This document shows positions 23,888-36,107 of a stretch of DNA of 64,000 bases, one piece after another. The translations under genes were made by a program, and so were the position numbers. The notes below the pieces were generated by a model, which saw nothing but the letters and a program-made list of their open reading frames with translations, made no database searches and had not been told where the DNA came from. Each line of letters begins with the position of its first letter. Position 1 is the first letter of the stretch. The stretch covers positions 140,059,639-140,123,638 of the forward strand of contig NC_045437.1 of NCBI RefSeq assembly GCF_002776525.5. The letters run 5' to 3'. The DNA is from Piliocolobus tephrosceles. Taxonomy: Eukaryota > Chordata > Mammalia > Primates > Cercopithecidae.

Positions 23888-23971
23888 TGCACACACGCAC
23901 GCGTGCACACACGCGCACATGCGCACACACACGCACACGCGCACACACATGCACGCACACACATACACACG
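23888..23971. repeat. CpG-containing alternating purine-pyrimidine tract
   Basis: More than 80 bp of (CA)/(CG)/(TG) dinucleotides, including acgcgtgcac and acgcgcacatgcgc. Such sequence is prone to Z-DNA. Confidence 0.9.
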
Positions 23972-24524
23972 CCTTCCTAGGTAACCAAGCCCCATAGACG
24001 GGGCCTGCCCTTCCCAGGCAGCCTTGAAAAGGGCCTTTCAAGGGTCTGAGACATTCCAAGCCTGCTTCCCACCTTCACCTGGAGGGGGCCTCTCTGCCTC
24101 CCACATCCCCAGACTGGGCCTCGGAGTCAGAATCACAGCTCAGAGTCCCCTTGGTGTGTGTACATGGCTTGGGGAGGTCAGTCCCGTCCCAGAGCACCCC
24201 CAGCCTGCCAGGCCTCTGGGTCAGCCAGACCCCTCCCCCAACCTTCTCAAGGCCCACAAGCCCCGGGCCAGGCCTGGCTTCCGGAGCTGCCGCCACCTTG
24301 GCTGGCCACACCACACATGGTTTTAATCAGCAGCCTGCCGGATGAATGGTGCCTTGTGAGAGCGCCGCAGGGCTCACCTCCACAGCAGGGCCAGGACGGG
24401 CCAGATGGGGCAGCCTCAAGGAGGGAGGAGTATGAGGGGACCCCATGTGGGGGTCAGGCTGGGGGTGAGGGGGACAGGGGGGACAGCCCAGCACAGCAGT
24501 CATGAGCCAGGGTCTGTGGCCAGA

Positions 24525-24715
24525 TAGAGAACGGGGGTCCTGGCTCTGCCACCCCACAGTCTGCGTCCAGGTAACTCACGGAACCTCTCTAAGCCTGGGC
24601 CCCACCCTGTGTATAAACGGAGTCCCTTACGGGGGTGCTGTGAAGATTTCATTTGAGGGTGCTTGGTGCATAGTGTGGGCCTGACATATAGTATGCACTT
24701 TGTACCCAGAGGCCA
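24525..24715 (+). repeat. MIR remnant
   Basis: The text gggtcctggctctgccac, ggaacctctctaagcctggg and acatatagtatgcactt follows MIR order. Confidence 0.65.
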
Positions 24716-24901
24716 ACCCAGGGCCAGGGGCAGGGGACTCACACTTTGATTTAATGGAAGAGTGGAGAGGACTCACCTTGGAGCAAGGTGGCTGACCTCC
24801 AAAGAAGCTAGGGGTGGCATCTACGGTTGACTCTGGTTTCCTCAGTTCCGGGATCTCGGCCTCCACTGCTCCCTCCATCTTTCAACGGGCCTCACAAAAG
24901 G

Positions 24902-25029
24902 CTCTAACTGGCCTCAGGAAACCCAGACACTCCACACTTAGCACCCTCCCAGCTCCCTGACAAGCCACAACTCAGAGGTCAGGAGTGACAGCCAAATGAC
25001 TTAGGGGCCCTGGGCTGGGGGTTGGGGAT
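24902..25029 (+). repeat. Copy 2 of a 128-bp near-identical direct repeat
   Basis: The only difference from copy 1 is agctccctga in place of agcttcctga. Flanking bases on both sides differ from those of copy 1, so the duplicated unit ends sharply. Confidence 0.95.
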
Positions 25030-25084
25030 AGCAGGGGGGCAGACAGCTCCTCGAAGGGCCCACCTCGCCTCCCTCCATGGCAGG

Positions 25085-25285
25085 CAAAGCTTCAGACAGT
25101 ACTAATTAATGTTTGTTGAGCACTTACTAGGTGCTGCACCCGGGCATTTCATGCATAAGCTCATCTAATCCTCCTCTTGTGATTGTTTTCATTTATGTAT
25201 AACAAAACTATGACTCAGAAAGGGTAGGCAACCAGGCCACGACCACACAGCCAGGGAGAGGCAGAGCTGGGATATGACGCTGCAG
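25085..25285 (-). repeat. MIR remnant
   Basis: The text ttgttgagcacttactaggt, aactatgactcagaaaggg and cacacagccagggagaggc is a clear reverse MIR. Confidence 0.75.
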
Positions 25286-26374
25286 AGCCCTGTTCCTGTT
25301 CTTGCCTCAACTCCACCCACCCTGTGTCCTGCCAAGGGAGCAGCATTTCCCACAGGGGTGGCCTGCACCGGGCAGCCTGTCTGGGGAGCGGAGAGTGCCT
25401 TCTCCTTGGGCCTCCCGTGGACGGAGCGTCTCCCTCACTGGCAACCCTACTCAGCCTCCCTTCCCTCCCACAGAGCCCCCGAAGGCCCCATTCCCAGTGC
25501 GCAGGACCCGTGTCCTCCTCCCTGCCTCTCTCCCAGCACCCACCCAGCCTGGCTCCTGGGTGTCTGAGAAATTATGGGAGAGAGGGAGAAAACATCAAGA
25601 TAGGGCCCAAACCTCGTCACGCCTCTCCTCACTGAGCCATCATGGCAGTCCTGTCACGTGGGGTGAAGTGCAGACTCCTGTCACCCCTGCTGCACCCCTG
25701 CCCCTAACCTCTATCCTGCGGACTAAGGCTTTCAGGTCCTCTGCAGCTCTGGCTCTGCCTCTCATCTCCAGGCCGTGCTCATCTTTCCCCCTGCCTGGTA
25801 TCCTCTCCTTTTCCACCCTGGCTAACTTGTGGTCCAAGACTCCACCGAGCCCCACATACTAGGAAGACTGTGTGAAGCCCCTCCTTTCCCCCCCCCCACC
25901 CGCTAGAACAGCCCCTGGAGCACTTCTGGGAGTAGAGCTCTGGGACCTCTGGGAGTTGCTCCAATTTCAGAGTCCATTTCTGCAGAGGAAGGGCTACATC
26001 CTCTTTCCTCTGTTGGAGATGGGGACATCACCTTTGCAGACTGGTTTTCTCTCATTCCTCTTCAAATTCAATTATCTGCAGAGCCGTGGGGGCTGCACTC
26101 ACATGCCCACATGGGTATCACCTGCCAAGCTAAGCTCCCAGCCTTTCAGTGGTTCTCTGAACTTAGCTGAGACCATTTCTAGAGGACTGTTTAAAGAATA
26201 AGGCATCCTGCTGTCTTCTACATAGATTAGGATGTCTCCCTCAAGCTGACTTGACCCAGCTAAGAACCGGGTGGGCACACCTTATTGGGTGCTCCCCTCA
26301 CCCAGAGTCTCCCTGACCTCCCTGCCCTTTGGTATGACGCGTCAGTCCTGTGGAAGTAACTAGAAACATGCTCA
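25286..26374. other. Intergenic sequence, nothing recognised
   Basis: C/T-rich unique DNA. Long open frames (for example 25302-25862) are proline/serine-rich and low-complexity, with no recognisable family. Confidence 0.4.
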
Positions 26375-27480
26375 AGGGTTAAGCCACAAAAATGTTTTGC
26401 ATAGCTTTGTTTATGACACTAAAAAAAATCTAGAATAACCCACATATTCAACAATTAAATAAAGTGTGATACATCCATAAAATCGAATTCCATAAAGAGG
26501 GTTATTTAACAACACCAAGAGGTGGTCACAATTTATCTGTAAGTGAAAAAAGCAGATTATAACATCTTACAACATCTTACGTTGGAAGAGAAAAACCTCC
26601 GGGCAGTTCAGTGAACGAAACTGAGGGGTGTAGAATGAGGGGTGCTTCAGGGTGCAGACTTGGAAGCTGGAGGCCTGGGTCCTCTGGCAGCCTCTGCCCC
26701 CTTGCAGCCAAAAGACTTTGGGCCATTCACCAAACCTAAAAAGCCAGAGGTGGCCATCTGTACAATTGGGATAATATTGTACCTACAGACATATACTAGC
26801 CACTTAGCACACTGTGTGTGGCCAGCAACAGACATACAGACTAATGCAACAGACATTATAAACATCACGCATGGGCTTATTTCCATATTATGGGTGATTT
26901 TCATTTTCTTACATTTGCCTATTTGTATTTTTAAATTTTTCTGCAATGAATGTTATTACTTGTATTAACTTAAAAGTAAAAGCAAACATGACCTTACAAG
27001 GAAACAGCCCAGTGGAACTCATTCCTGTGTTAATGGCCAGCATGTTGTTAAGGACATTGCTTATTATGCTGCCCTAGTGAGATTTTCTGGGAGAAACTAT
27101 GATCTGCTCTTGGAACCAGGAGGCTTCCCTGGTCACACTGGCTGCCTGTGGGCTTCAAACAGCTGTGTACCTAACCTCAATGCCCAATGTGAAAGAACCA
27201 TCTAAATAAACTGTGACACAGCTCTACCATGTACACCAGTGTGTCATGTACACAGGAGAATGTCTGACAGATGTCCACCAAAGAGTTAGAAGTATTACTG
27301 GGGGACAGAAAAGAGGGGGACACTTGAGCCTTAAATTTTGTGCACTTCACTAATGATTGCAATTCTTTCACAATAATCTTGTATTATAATCAAAATAGAA
27401 ATAACACAATTTGATGTAGTAGAAAAATATTTAATAACACATAAAGATGTTGACAATTTATTATGATTTAAAAGTTTTGT
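26375..27480. mobile_element. Scattered old L1 3'-end fragments
   Basis: L1-type text occurs at about 26375-26600 (attaaataaagtgtgatacatcc), 26860-27000 and 27175-27480. The pieces are diverged and broken, with uncertain edges. Confidence 0.5.
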
Positions 27481-27606
27481 AGGCTGGGCACGGTGGCTCA
27501 CGCCTGTAATCCCAGCACTTTGGGAGGCCGAGGTGGGTGGATCATTTGAGGCCAGGAGTTCAAGATCAGCCTAGTCCACATGGTGAAACTCCCCTCTTTT
27601 TCTTTT

Positions 27607-27911
27607 TCTCTTTTTTTTTTTTTTTTTTTTGAGATGGAGTCTTGCTCTGTTGCCTGGGCTGGAGTGCAGTGGCCGGATCTCAGCTCACTGCAAGCTCCGC
27701 CTCCCGGGTTTATGCCATTCTCCTGCCTCAGCCTCCCGAGTAGCTGGGATTACAGGCGCCGCCACCTCACCCGGCTAGTTTTTTGTATTTTTTTAGTAGA
27801 GACGGGGTTTCACCATGTTAGCCAGGATGGTCTTGATCTCCTGACCTCGTGATCCGCCCGTCTCGGCCTCCCAAAGTGCTGGGATTACAGGCTTGAGCCA
27901 CCGCGCCCGGC
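27607..27911 (-). mobile_element. Young AluYR-type element (Old World monkey type)
   Basis: Its complement carries gccggatctcagctcac, ggctagttttttgta, gatccgcccgtctcggcc and ggcttgagccaccgcg. These are the combination I associate with the cercopithecoid AluYR lineage. It sits in the T-rich tail of the adjoining reverse Alu and is the youngest layer. Confidence 0.85.
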
Positions 27912-28210
27912 ATTCTTTTTTTTTCTTTTGAGATGGAGTCTCACACTGTCGCCCGGGTTGGCGTGCAATGGCGCTATCTTGGCTCACTGCAACCTCCACC
28001 TTTCAGGTTCAAGCGATTCTCTTGCCTCAGCCTCCTGAGTAGCTGGGATTACAGGCGCCCACCACCACACCCAGCTAATTTTTTGATATTTTTAGTAGAG
28101 AAGGGGTTTCACTGTGTTGGCCAGGCTGGTCTCAAACTCCTGACCTCGTGATCTGTCTGCCTCAGCCCCCCAAAGCGCTGGGATTATAGGCATGAGCCAT
28201 TGTGCCCAGC
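27912..28210 (-). mobile_element. Reverse Alu (AluS-like), middle layer
   Basis: Full length, with older AluS-type sequence (aggttcaagcgattctcttgcc). It interrupts the forward host Alu and received the AluYR copy in its tail. Confidence 0.85.
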
Positions 28211-28415
28211 TGTGAAACCCCCTCTTTACTAAAAATACAAAAATTAGCCAGGCATGGTGCCACACACCTATAGTCCCAGCTACGTGGGAGGCTGAGACAT
28301 GAGAATCTAATCACTTGAACTCAGGAGGCAGAGGCTGCAGTGAGCCAAGATCACAACGCTGCGCTCCAGCCTGGGTGACAGAGCAAGACTCTGTCTCAAA
28401 AAATAAGAATAAAAA

Positions 28416-28620
28416 TAAAGGGGGTTTGTAAAATACAGTGTATGCATATTATCCTTTCTGCAAAAACAACTTTATATATCAGACAGAATGGAAACGTCCT
28501 AAAACATGAACCGTGGTTACCAGGTTGGTGGGATACAGGCATTTAAATTTTCTTCTTATGTGTCTCTATGTTCTAAAGTTTCCACGATGGAGATTTATAA
28601 CTCTTAAAAATGCATTTTCT
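28416..28620 (+). mobile_element. Old L1 3'-end fragment
   Basis: The text ccgtggttaccaggttggtggg and ttgtaaaatacagtgtatgc is typical of diverged L1 3' UTR. Confidence 0.5.
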
Positions 28621-29775
28621 TAAAAGGAAAGATTTGGCCCCAGCTCTCCCCTGCCCTGAGTGCCTAAGTCACAGCAGACTCGTTCTTTGCCTTCTCGCCT
28701 CCTCGCTCCTCACCTGGGCGTGTCTGTTTCCCACCCGCTTTCATATGGGCCACCCTGCTGTTCTTCCTGTGTCCTTGTAAAGGGACTGAAATCCTTGTTA
28801 GAACCAGGCAAGGCAGAAGCCAGGACACAGGCCCAGCCCACCACTCCCCATCCAGTGGTCCCCCAGTCACCCGCCGCCGCCTCCTGGGCCATTGTTCTCA
28901 TTAGTGGGGATGCAAAGCAGACCCAAAGGCGGAACTATAAACACCAGAGGCAGAGACCCATAAACAGCTGGGTAACCAACTCCAGCTGTGCAGATGGGCC
29001 CTGACCACACTGGGGGGCAGACGGGGGCTGGGCTGGCCACTGAGGAATTGCCCTTTGCCTGTCCTCCTTAGGCCATGAGCTGCCAGGATCCGGGTGGGCA
29101 CCACTAGTTAGAGAATTGGAGGATGGAGGGTCTGCACAAGCCTGAGTGAGATTACATGCAAGTGAGCAGAGGTCTGGGGGCCAAGGATTCTCAGGCACCT
29201 GAGCCCCATTCCCTATGCACCTGGGCCTCGATTTACCTATCTGAAAATGGGGAAAAAAAGAAGTAACGGACTAGATGGGCTTTCTCAGCTCTACTACATC
29301 ATGACCCATCCATAAATTAATGCACTAGGCCTAAATGCCTGTAATGTATCTGTCTGTAATATAATAAAAATATATCCTATGCGAGAACATAAACAAATGT
29401 TGTAACTAAATTATCTGTACTATAACCCCATACATATTATATGTTTTATATCAGCCTCTTTAATGTTATGTTTCTAAATGTTTAATGACCATCTCTGGAT
29501 ATCTGTGATCAGAGAGTATATGGAGGCAAGCCAGGAAGACCTCCTGGGAGAAGGGAGACTTAAAGCCTATGAATTCAACAGGCAAGAAGAATGAGCCTCC
29601 AAAAAGGTTATCATGGAGGAGAAGGGAGGGATTTGAGTGTGAGGGGATTTATAGGGCTGTTGAGGGTCATCCAGGGAAGGGATCCATGTCCATCTTCCAC
29701 CCTAGAAACAAACCTTCTGGCACGGGAGAGGGCAGGGAGAAAGCACGCTGGACTGAAGTGACTAAGATTTGCCAG
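28621..29775. other. Intergenic sequence with a candidate regulatory block
   Basis: A cluster of developmental-factor motifs lies at 28888-28990 and is listed separately. A MIR-like piece is at about 29180-29290. The region at 29290-29480 is AT-rich. No exon is recognised. Confidence 0.4.
28888..28990. promoter_or_regulatory. Candidate enhancer: SOX, POU, forkhead and E-box motifs
   Basis: Within 100 bp are CATTGTT (28890-28896, SOX core), CATTAG (28899-28904, homeodomain), ATGCAAA (28910-28916, octamer core), TAAACA at 28938-28943 and 28961-28966 (forkhead) and CAGCTG twice. The sequence is not part of a repeat I recognise. Function is inferred from motifs only. Confidence 0.25.
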
Positions 29776-29985
29776 CACCAGAAGCTCCCAAACCTGGTTA
29801 CACAACAGGACTACTGGGGAACTTGGTAAACCACAGACTCTTGGGCCCTTCCCGGGGCTCCTGAATCAGAATCTAGGACAGTAGTGTCTGAATATTTGAA
29901 TTTTTATTAATTCCCTGGTGAATTCTGAGGCTAGAAGTCTGTTACAGGTGGGTGTTTGGGAACCTCTGGCCCAGAGTTCTCAGTG
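29776..29985 (+). mobile_element. MER5-like DNA transposon remnant
   Basis: The text gctcccaaacctggttacac, ctgaatcagaatctagg and tgggaacctctgg follows the MER5 (hAT-Charlie) pattern. Confidence 0.6.
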
Positions 29986-30887
29986 TTTGTGGATTGGATG
30001 TAGGGCAGGAGGGTCACCCATGATTTTCACATCCTGTCCTGTGTCTGATCAACCAACACAGGGTACAGTCATTGCCAGGTAGCTGGTGCCACCCTATGCT
30101 TGGGGCCTGATGGGACTGGAGACCCCTGAGAAGCTCATCACCTAGTGAGGGATCCAGATCCCCACATCAGCCATCTGAGCTCAGTGCTGGATGTTGGAAT
30201 CTTCTCAGGTGGCACAGCCCACAAGGGTGGATGCTGGAGGAGCCCAGAGGAACAAAAGCAAACCCCTGAAAGCAGGACTAAGAAGGGGACCACAGAAGGC
30301 TTTCTAGAGAAGATACCCTGAATGATGGAGAGGATTTGGGTGATAGAACAGGAAAGGAACAAACAGGCTAGGTGGAAGGGATGATGGAATCAAAAGCGAG
30401 AAGTGCAGATGCAGTAGAGGTAAAAAACATGTGGGGACCATTTTATGGTCATATGGTTTGTCAGGGGCTCTCTCTGTTGGGCACTGTGAAAAGGCAATGT
30501 GCTGAACAGCCTGGGCCAGGGGACCAGAGAGCACATCTCCCATGTCATAGGCAGCTGGCCCAAGGTCCCAAAGAAAAAGCCCAAGCCTGGGACTCCCCCA
30601 CGTACCTGGGGGAGACTCTCCCCCTCCCCCTCCACCAGGCCCAGCCATGTGACTTTCCCAGTTCCCCCATCTGTTATCACATGAGGCAGGCATGGGCAGG
30701 GGAGAGTGGCAAGTTCCAACTCTGACCCCAAGATCAGAATCTCCTTTTCCAGAGGGGCCTCTGAGGCCAAGTCAACTTCTGATCAAGGTCATATCTCCCC
30801 AAGCCAACTCAGTCCCAGTTGCCATTTCTACCCATACCCCTTCTTCACACTCTAAACATTTTCTATGTGATTATAAAAATAGTGAGT
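29986..30887. other. Intergenic sequence, nothing recognised
   Basis: Unique DNA without a recognisable exon or repeat. Confidence 0.4.
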
Positions 30888-31482
30888 CGCCTGGGCATGG
30901 TGGCTCACATCTGTAATCCCACACTTTGGGAGGCTGAGGTGGGTGGATCACCTGAGGTCAGGAGTTCCAGACCAGCCTGGTCAACATGGCAAAACTCCAC
31001 CTCTACAAAAAAATACAAAAATTAGGCCGGGCGCGGTGGCTCAAGCCTGTAATCCCAGCACTTTGGGAGGCCGAGACGGGCGGATCACAAGGTCAGAAGA
31101 TCGAGACCATCCTGGCTAACACGGTGAAACCCCATCTCTACTAAAAAATACAAAAAACTAGCCGGGCGAGGTGGCGGGCGCCTATAGTTCCAGCTACTCG
31201 GGAGGCTGAGGCAGGAGAATGGCGTAAACCCAGGAGGCGGAGCTTGCAGTGAGCAGAGATCGTGCCACTGCACTCCAGTCTGGGCGACAGAGCGAGACTC
31301 CATCTCAAAAAAAAAAAAAAAATACAAAAATTAGCCAGGCGTGGTGGCACACGCCTGTAGTCCCAGCTACTTGGAGAGGCTGAGGCAGGAGAATCGCTTA
31401 AACCTGGGATGTGGAGGTTGTAGTCAGCTGAGATTGTGCCACTGCACTCCAGCCTGGGAGACAGAGTGAGACTCCATCTCAA
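30888..31482 (+). mobile_element. Alu interrupted by an AluYR-type Alu
   Basis: The host Alu occupies 30888-31024 and 31322-31482. A young AluYR-type copy (31025-31321; gctcaagcctg, gagacgggcgg, ctagccgggcgagg, ggcgtaaacc) has inserted at the host's aaaatacaaaaatta, which is duplicated on both sides. Confidence 0.92.
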
Positions 31483-31523
31483 AAACAAACAAACAACAAC
31501 AACAACAACAACAACAACAAAAA
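31483..31523. repeat. (AAC)n microsatellite at an Alu tail
   Basis: aaacaaacaa grades into about ten caa triplets, derived from the Alu A-tail. Confidence 0.95.
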
Positions 31524-31569
31524 CAGTAGAGTCAAACTGGAGACAAAAAAATACAAAACACAAAACCTC

Positions 31570-33475
31570 ACTGAAAACAATTAAGGACAATATAAATAAA
31601 TGGAAAAAAATCCCGTGTTCACAGAGTGGAAGATTTCATATTGTTAAGATCATAATACTCCTCAAATTGATCAACAGATTTAACTCATCCCTATCAAAAT
31701 CCCAGGTACATTTTTTGCAGAAATTGACAAGTCAATACAAAAATTCACATAGAAATGCAAAGAACTCAAAACAGCCAAAAATCATCTTGAAAAGGAAGAA
31801 CAAATCTAGAAGACTCATACGTCTTGATTTCAATAATTACTACAAAGTTACAGTAATCAAGACTGCATGAAACTTGCTTGAGGATAAACAGATCAATAAA
31901 ATAGAATTGAGCATATGTGTACATACTTACACTTATGGTCAACTGATTTTTGACAAGGGTGCCATAACAATTCAATGGGGGAAAGAATAGTTTTTAAAAT
32001 AAATGATGCTGGGACTATCAGATATCCACACACAAAAGAATGAAGTTGGACCCCTACCTCACGCCATATACAAAAATTAACTCAAAATGGATCAAAGACC
32101 TAATGAACTATCTGATTAGGGTCTAGTATCCAGAACACATAAAAAGCTCTTACAACTCAACAACAAAAAGAGAAATGACCCAATTCAAAAATGGGCAAAA
32201 GACTTGAACAAACATTTCTCCAAAGAGACATACAAATGTCCATCAAATACATAAAAAGATAATCAACATCAGTAGTCATTAGGGAAATGCAAATCATAAC
32301 CACAATGTGGTAACACTTCACATCCATTAGGATGGCTATAATTTTTTTTTAATGGAAAATAAGACCAGGCTCATGCCTGTAATCTCAACATTTTGAGAGG
32401 CCAAGAGGGGAGGATCACTTGAGCCCAGGAGTTAGAAGCTGCAGTGAGCAATGATCATACCACTGCACTCCAGCCTGGGCAAGAGAGTAAAATACTATCT
32501 CTTTAATAGTAATAATAATAATAAGGCCAGGCATGTTGGCTCATGCGTGTAATCCCAGCACTTTGGGAGGCTGAGGTGGGCAGATCTCTTGAGCCCAGGA
32601 GTTTGAGACCAGCCTGGGCAACCTGGCAAAACTCTGTCTCTACAAAAAATACAAATTTTCCAGGTATGGTGGTGCACAACTGTAGTCCCAGATACTCAGG
32701 AGGCCAAGGTAGGAGGATCCCTTCAGGCTGAGGGGAGGAGGTTGCAGTGAGCCGTAATCCCGTCACTGCACTCTCGCCTGGGCAACAGAACGAGACTCTG
32801 TCTCAAAAATAAATAAAATAAAGTGGAAAAAAAAAAAAAACAAGTTTTGGTGAGGATGTGGAGAAATTGGAACCCTTGTATACTGCTGGTGGGAATGCAA
32901 AATGATTCAACTGCTGTGGCAAAAAGTTTGGTGACTCCTGAAAAAGTTAAACATAGAATTACCTTATGACCCAGCATTTCCCTCCTACATCTATACCTAA
33001 AGGAATTTCAAACAGATACTTGTACATGAGTATTCACTGCAGTACTATTCACAATAGCCAAAAAGTGGAAACAACCCAATGTCCATCAACTAATGAATGG
33101 ATAAACAAACATACCAATAATGGAACTGTAGTCAGTCATTAAAAATGAAGTATTAACACAAGCTACAACATAGATGAACCCTGAAAGCACACTGAGTGAA
33201 AGAAACCAGGCACAAAAGGCCACATATGGAAGGATTCCATTTATGGGAAATGTTCAGAATATGCAATTCATTGAAACAGAAAGTGGTTCAGTGTCTGCCA
33301 GGGCCTGAGAGAAGGGAAGAATGAGGAATGACCACTTACTGCTATGAGGTTTCTTCTTGAGGTGATGAAATGTTCTGGAATTAGATAGTGGTGATGGTTG
33401 CACAATTTGCTAAAAACCACTGAATTATACACTTTAAAGTATTATTTTGTGTATGTAAATTATATTTCAATTTAA
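31570..33475 (+). mobile_element. Forward old L1 (ORF2 end and 3' UTR) with Alu insertions
   Basis: L1M-type sequence runs 31570-32361 and 32841-33475 (caaattgatcaacagattta; ccaatgtccatcaactaatg; ggtgatgaaatgttctgga). A partial Alu (32363-32500) and a full Alu (32524-32840) interrupt it. Many stops and shifts make it inactive. Confidence 0.8.
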
Positions 33476-34123
33476 GAAAACAGAGCTGCCTTGAATGCCG
33501 TATATGTATTTTTATTGTGGTGAAATACATATAACATAAAATTTGCCATTTTAACCATTTTAAAATGCACAATTTAGTGGCATTAGTACATTCACAATGT
33601 TACACAACCATCGCTACTATCTACTGTCAACATTCTCCATCACCCAAGGAGAAACTCTGTGCTCCTTAAGCAATAACTCCCCATCCTCCCTCTCCCCTCA
33701 GCCATGGTAACCTCTAACCTACTTCTTATCTCTATGAATTTGTCTATTCTAGACATTTAGTATAAAGGAAATCAGACAATACTCGTCTTTTTGTACACCT
33801 GGCTTATTTTATTTCACATAATGTTTTCAAGGCTAATTTATGTTGTACCATATATCAGAATTTCTTCCTCCCTTTTTTGTGGTGGAATAATATTCCACTG
33901 TATTATATACCACATTTTATTTGCTCATTCATCTATTGATGGACATCTGTGTTCTTTCCAGCTTTTGGTTATTGTGAATACTGTTTAACCTTTTGATGAA
34001 ACACTAAACTGTTTTCCACAGTAGCTGTATCATTTTCACATTCCCACCAGCAATGTATAAGGGTTTCAATTTCTCCACATCCTCATCGAAACTTATTTTC
34101 CTTAAAAAAAAAAAATTATAGCC

Positions 34124-34434
34124 GGCCAGGTGTGGTGGCTCACACCTATAATCCTAGCACTTTGGGAAACCCAGGTGGGCAGATCACCTGAGGTCAGGGG
34201 TTCCAGACCAACCTGGCCAACATGGTGAAATCCCATCTCTACTAAAAATATAAAAATTAGCCGTGTCTGGTGGTGGATGCCTATAATCCCAGCTGCTCAG
34301 GAGACTGAGGCAGGAGAATCGCTTGAACTCGGGAGGCGGAGGTTGCAGTGAGCTAAGATCACACCACTGCACTCTAGCCTGGGTGACAGAGCAAGACTAC
34401 ATCTCAAAAAAAAAACAACAACAAAAGAAAAAAC
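34124..34434 (+). mobile_element. Alu in the L1 block
   Basis: A full-length forward Alu with an aaaacaacaacaaaag tail. Confidence 0.92.
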
Positions 34435-34705
34435 AGCCATTCTAGTAGATGAGAACTGGTTTTCATTTGCATTTCAGTAATGATGAATGTTTTCAGCACC
34501 TGTTCACGAGTGTGTTGGCCAATGTATGTCTTCTTTGGAGAAACATCCATTCAAGTCATTTTCCCATTTTTTAATTGGGTTGTTTGTCTTTTTGTTGTTG
34601 AGTTATTCTTTATATTTTTTGGATATGAGGCCCTTATAAGACATATGATTTGCAAATATTTTCTCCTGTTATGTAGATTGTCTCTTAACTTTCTTTATAG
34701 TATTC

Positions 34706-35006
34706 TTTTTTCTTTCTTTCTTTTTTGAGACACGGTCTCACTCTGTCACCCAGGCTGAAGTGCAATGATGCAATCTTGGTTCACTGCAACCTCCTCTTCC
34801 CAGGCTGAAGGGGTCATCCCACCTCAGCCTCCCCAATAGTTGGGACCACAGGCACACGACCACGCCCAGCTAATTTTTGTAGCTTTTGTAGAGATGGGGT
34901 TTCACCATGATGCCCAGGCTGGTCTTGAACTTCTGGTCTCAGGTGATACACCCATCTAGGTCTCCCGAAGTGCCAGGATTACAGGTGTGAGACACGGTGC
35001 CTGGCC
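34706..35006 (-). mobile_element. Alu in the L1 block
   Basis: A full-length, diverged reverse Alu starting with a T-rich tail. Confidence 0.9.
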
Positions 35007-35423
35007 TTAATGGTGTCCTTTAACACACAGAAGTCTATTAAATTTTAATGAAGACAAATTTATCTTTTTCTCCTTGTTGCCTGTGCTTTTCGTGTCATAT
35101 TTAAGAAACCGTTACCAAATTCAAGGTCATAGATATTTGCACCTATGTTTCTAATAGTTCTAAGTTTAGCTCTTAAATTTACATCTTTGATCAATTTTCA
35201 CTTAGTCTTGGCCGATGGTGTGTGGTAAGGGTTCAGCTTCATTCTTTCGCATGTGATATCCAGGTTGTGGAGCACTATTCTTTCTCCAGTGAAAGTTCTT
35301 AGTACCCTTGTCAAAAATCAATTGGCAATAGATGTGAGGGCTTATTTCTGGGCTCTCAATTCTACCCCAGGATCTACATGTCTATCCTATGCCAGTAGCA
35401 CACTGTTATAATTACTGTAGATT

Positions 35424-35745
35424 TGCAGTAAGTTTTTTTGTTTTGTTTTGTTTTTGAGACAGAGTCTCATTCTGTTGCCCAGGCTGGAGTGCAGTGGCAT
35501 GATCTCAGCTCACTGCAACCTCTGCCTCCTGGGTTCAAGTGATTCTCCAGCCTCAGCCTTCCGAGTAACTGGGACTACAGGCACGTGCCATGTCCAGCTG
35601 ATTTTTGCATTTTTAGTAGAGACGGGGTTTCACCATGTTGGCCAGGCTGGTCTCAAACTCCCAATCTCAGATAATCCGCCCACCTCAGCCTCCCAAAGTG
35701 CTGGGATTACAGGTGTGAGCCACTATGCCCGGCCTGCAGTAAGTT
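35424..35745 (-). mobile_element. Alu in the L1 block with target-site duplications
   Basis: A reverse Alu at 35435-35734 is flanked by tgcagtaagtt at 35424-35434 and 35735-35745. Confidence 0.93.
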
Positions 35746-36107
35746 CTGAAATCAGAAAGCATGAGTCCTGTAACTGTGTCATTTTTTTTTCAAGATTGTT
35801 TTTGCTATTCTGGGTCTCTTGAAATTCCATGTGAATATTAGGAATTTTCATATTAGGAATTTTTTTTCATTTCTGGAAAAAAACCTGTTGGAATTTTGAT
35901 AGGAATTGCAAAAACAAAAAACAAAAAAACCGTATATTCCTTGACAATATTGAGTCTTCTAATCAAATATGAGATGTCTTTCCATTCATTCAGATCTTTA
36001 ATTTCTTCAAGCAATGTTTTATAGTTTTCTGTATTCAAGTCTCTCACCTCCTTGATTAAATTATTCCTATATATTTTATTTTTATTTATTATTATTATTA
36101 TCATCAT

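Larger units (their letters stand above)
27482..28415 (+). mobile_element. Forward Alu split by two reverse Alus
   Basis: The host Alu runs 27482-27598 and resumes at 28211-28415 (gtgaaactcccctcttt left, gtgaaaccccctcttt right). Between them lie two reverse Alus, listed separately. The order of insertion can be read from the nesting. Confidence 0.9.

Noticed and set aside
24902..25029. A CRISPR-like or phage-like repeat pair
   Set aside because: There are only two copies of 128 bp in primate nuclear DNA, with no spacer pattern. It is a local duplication.
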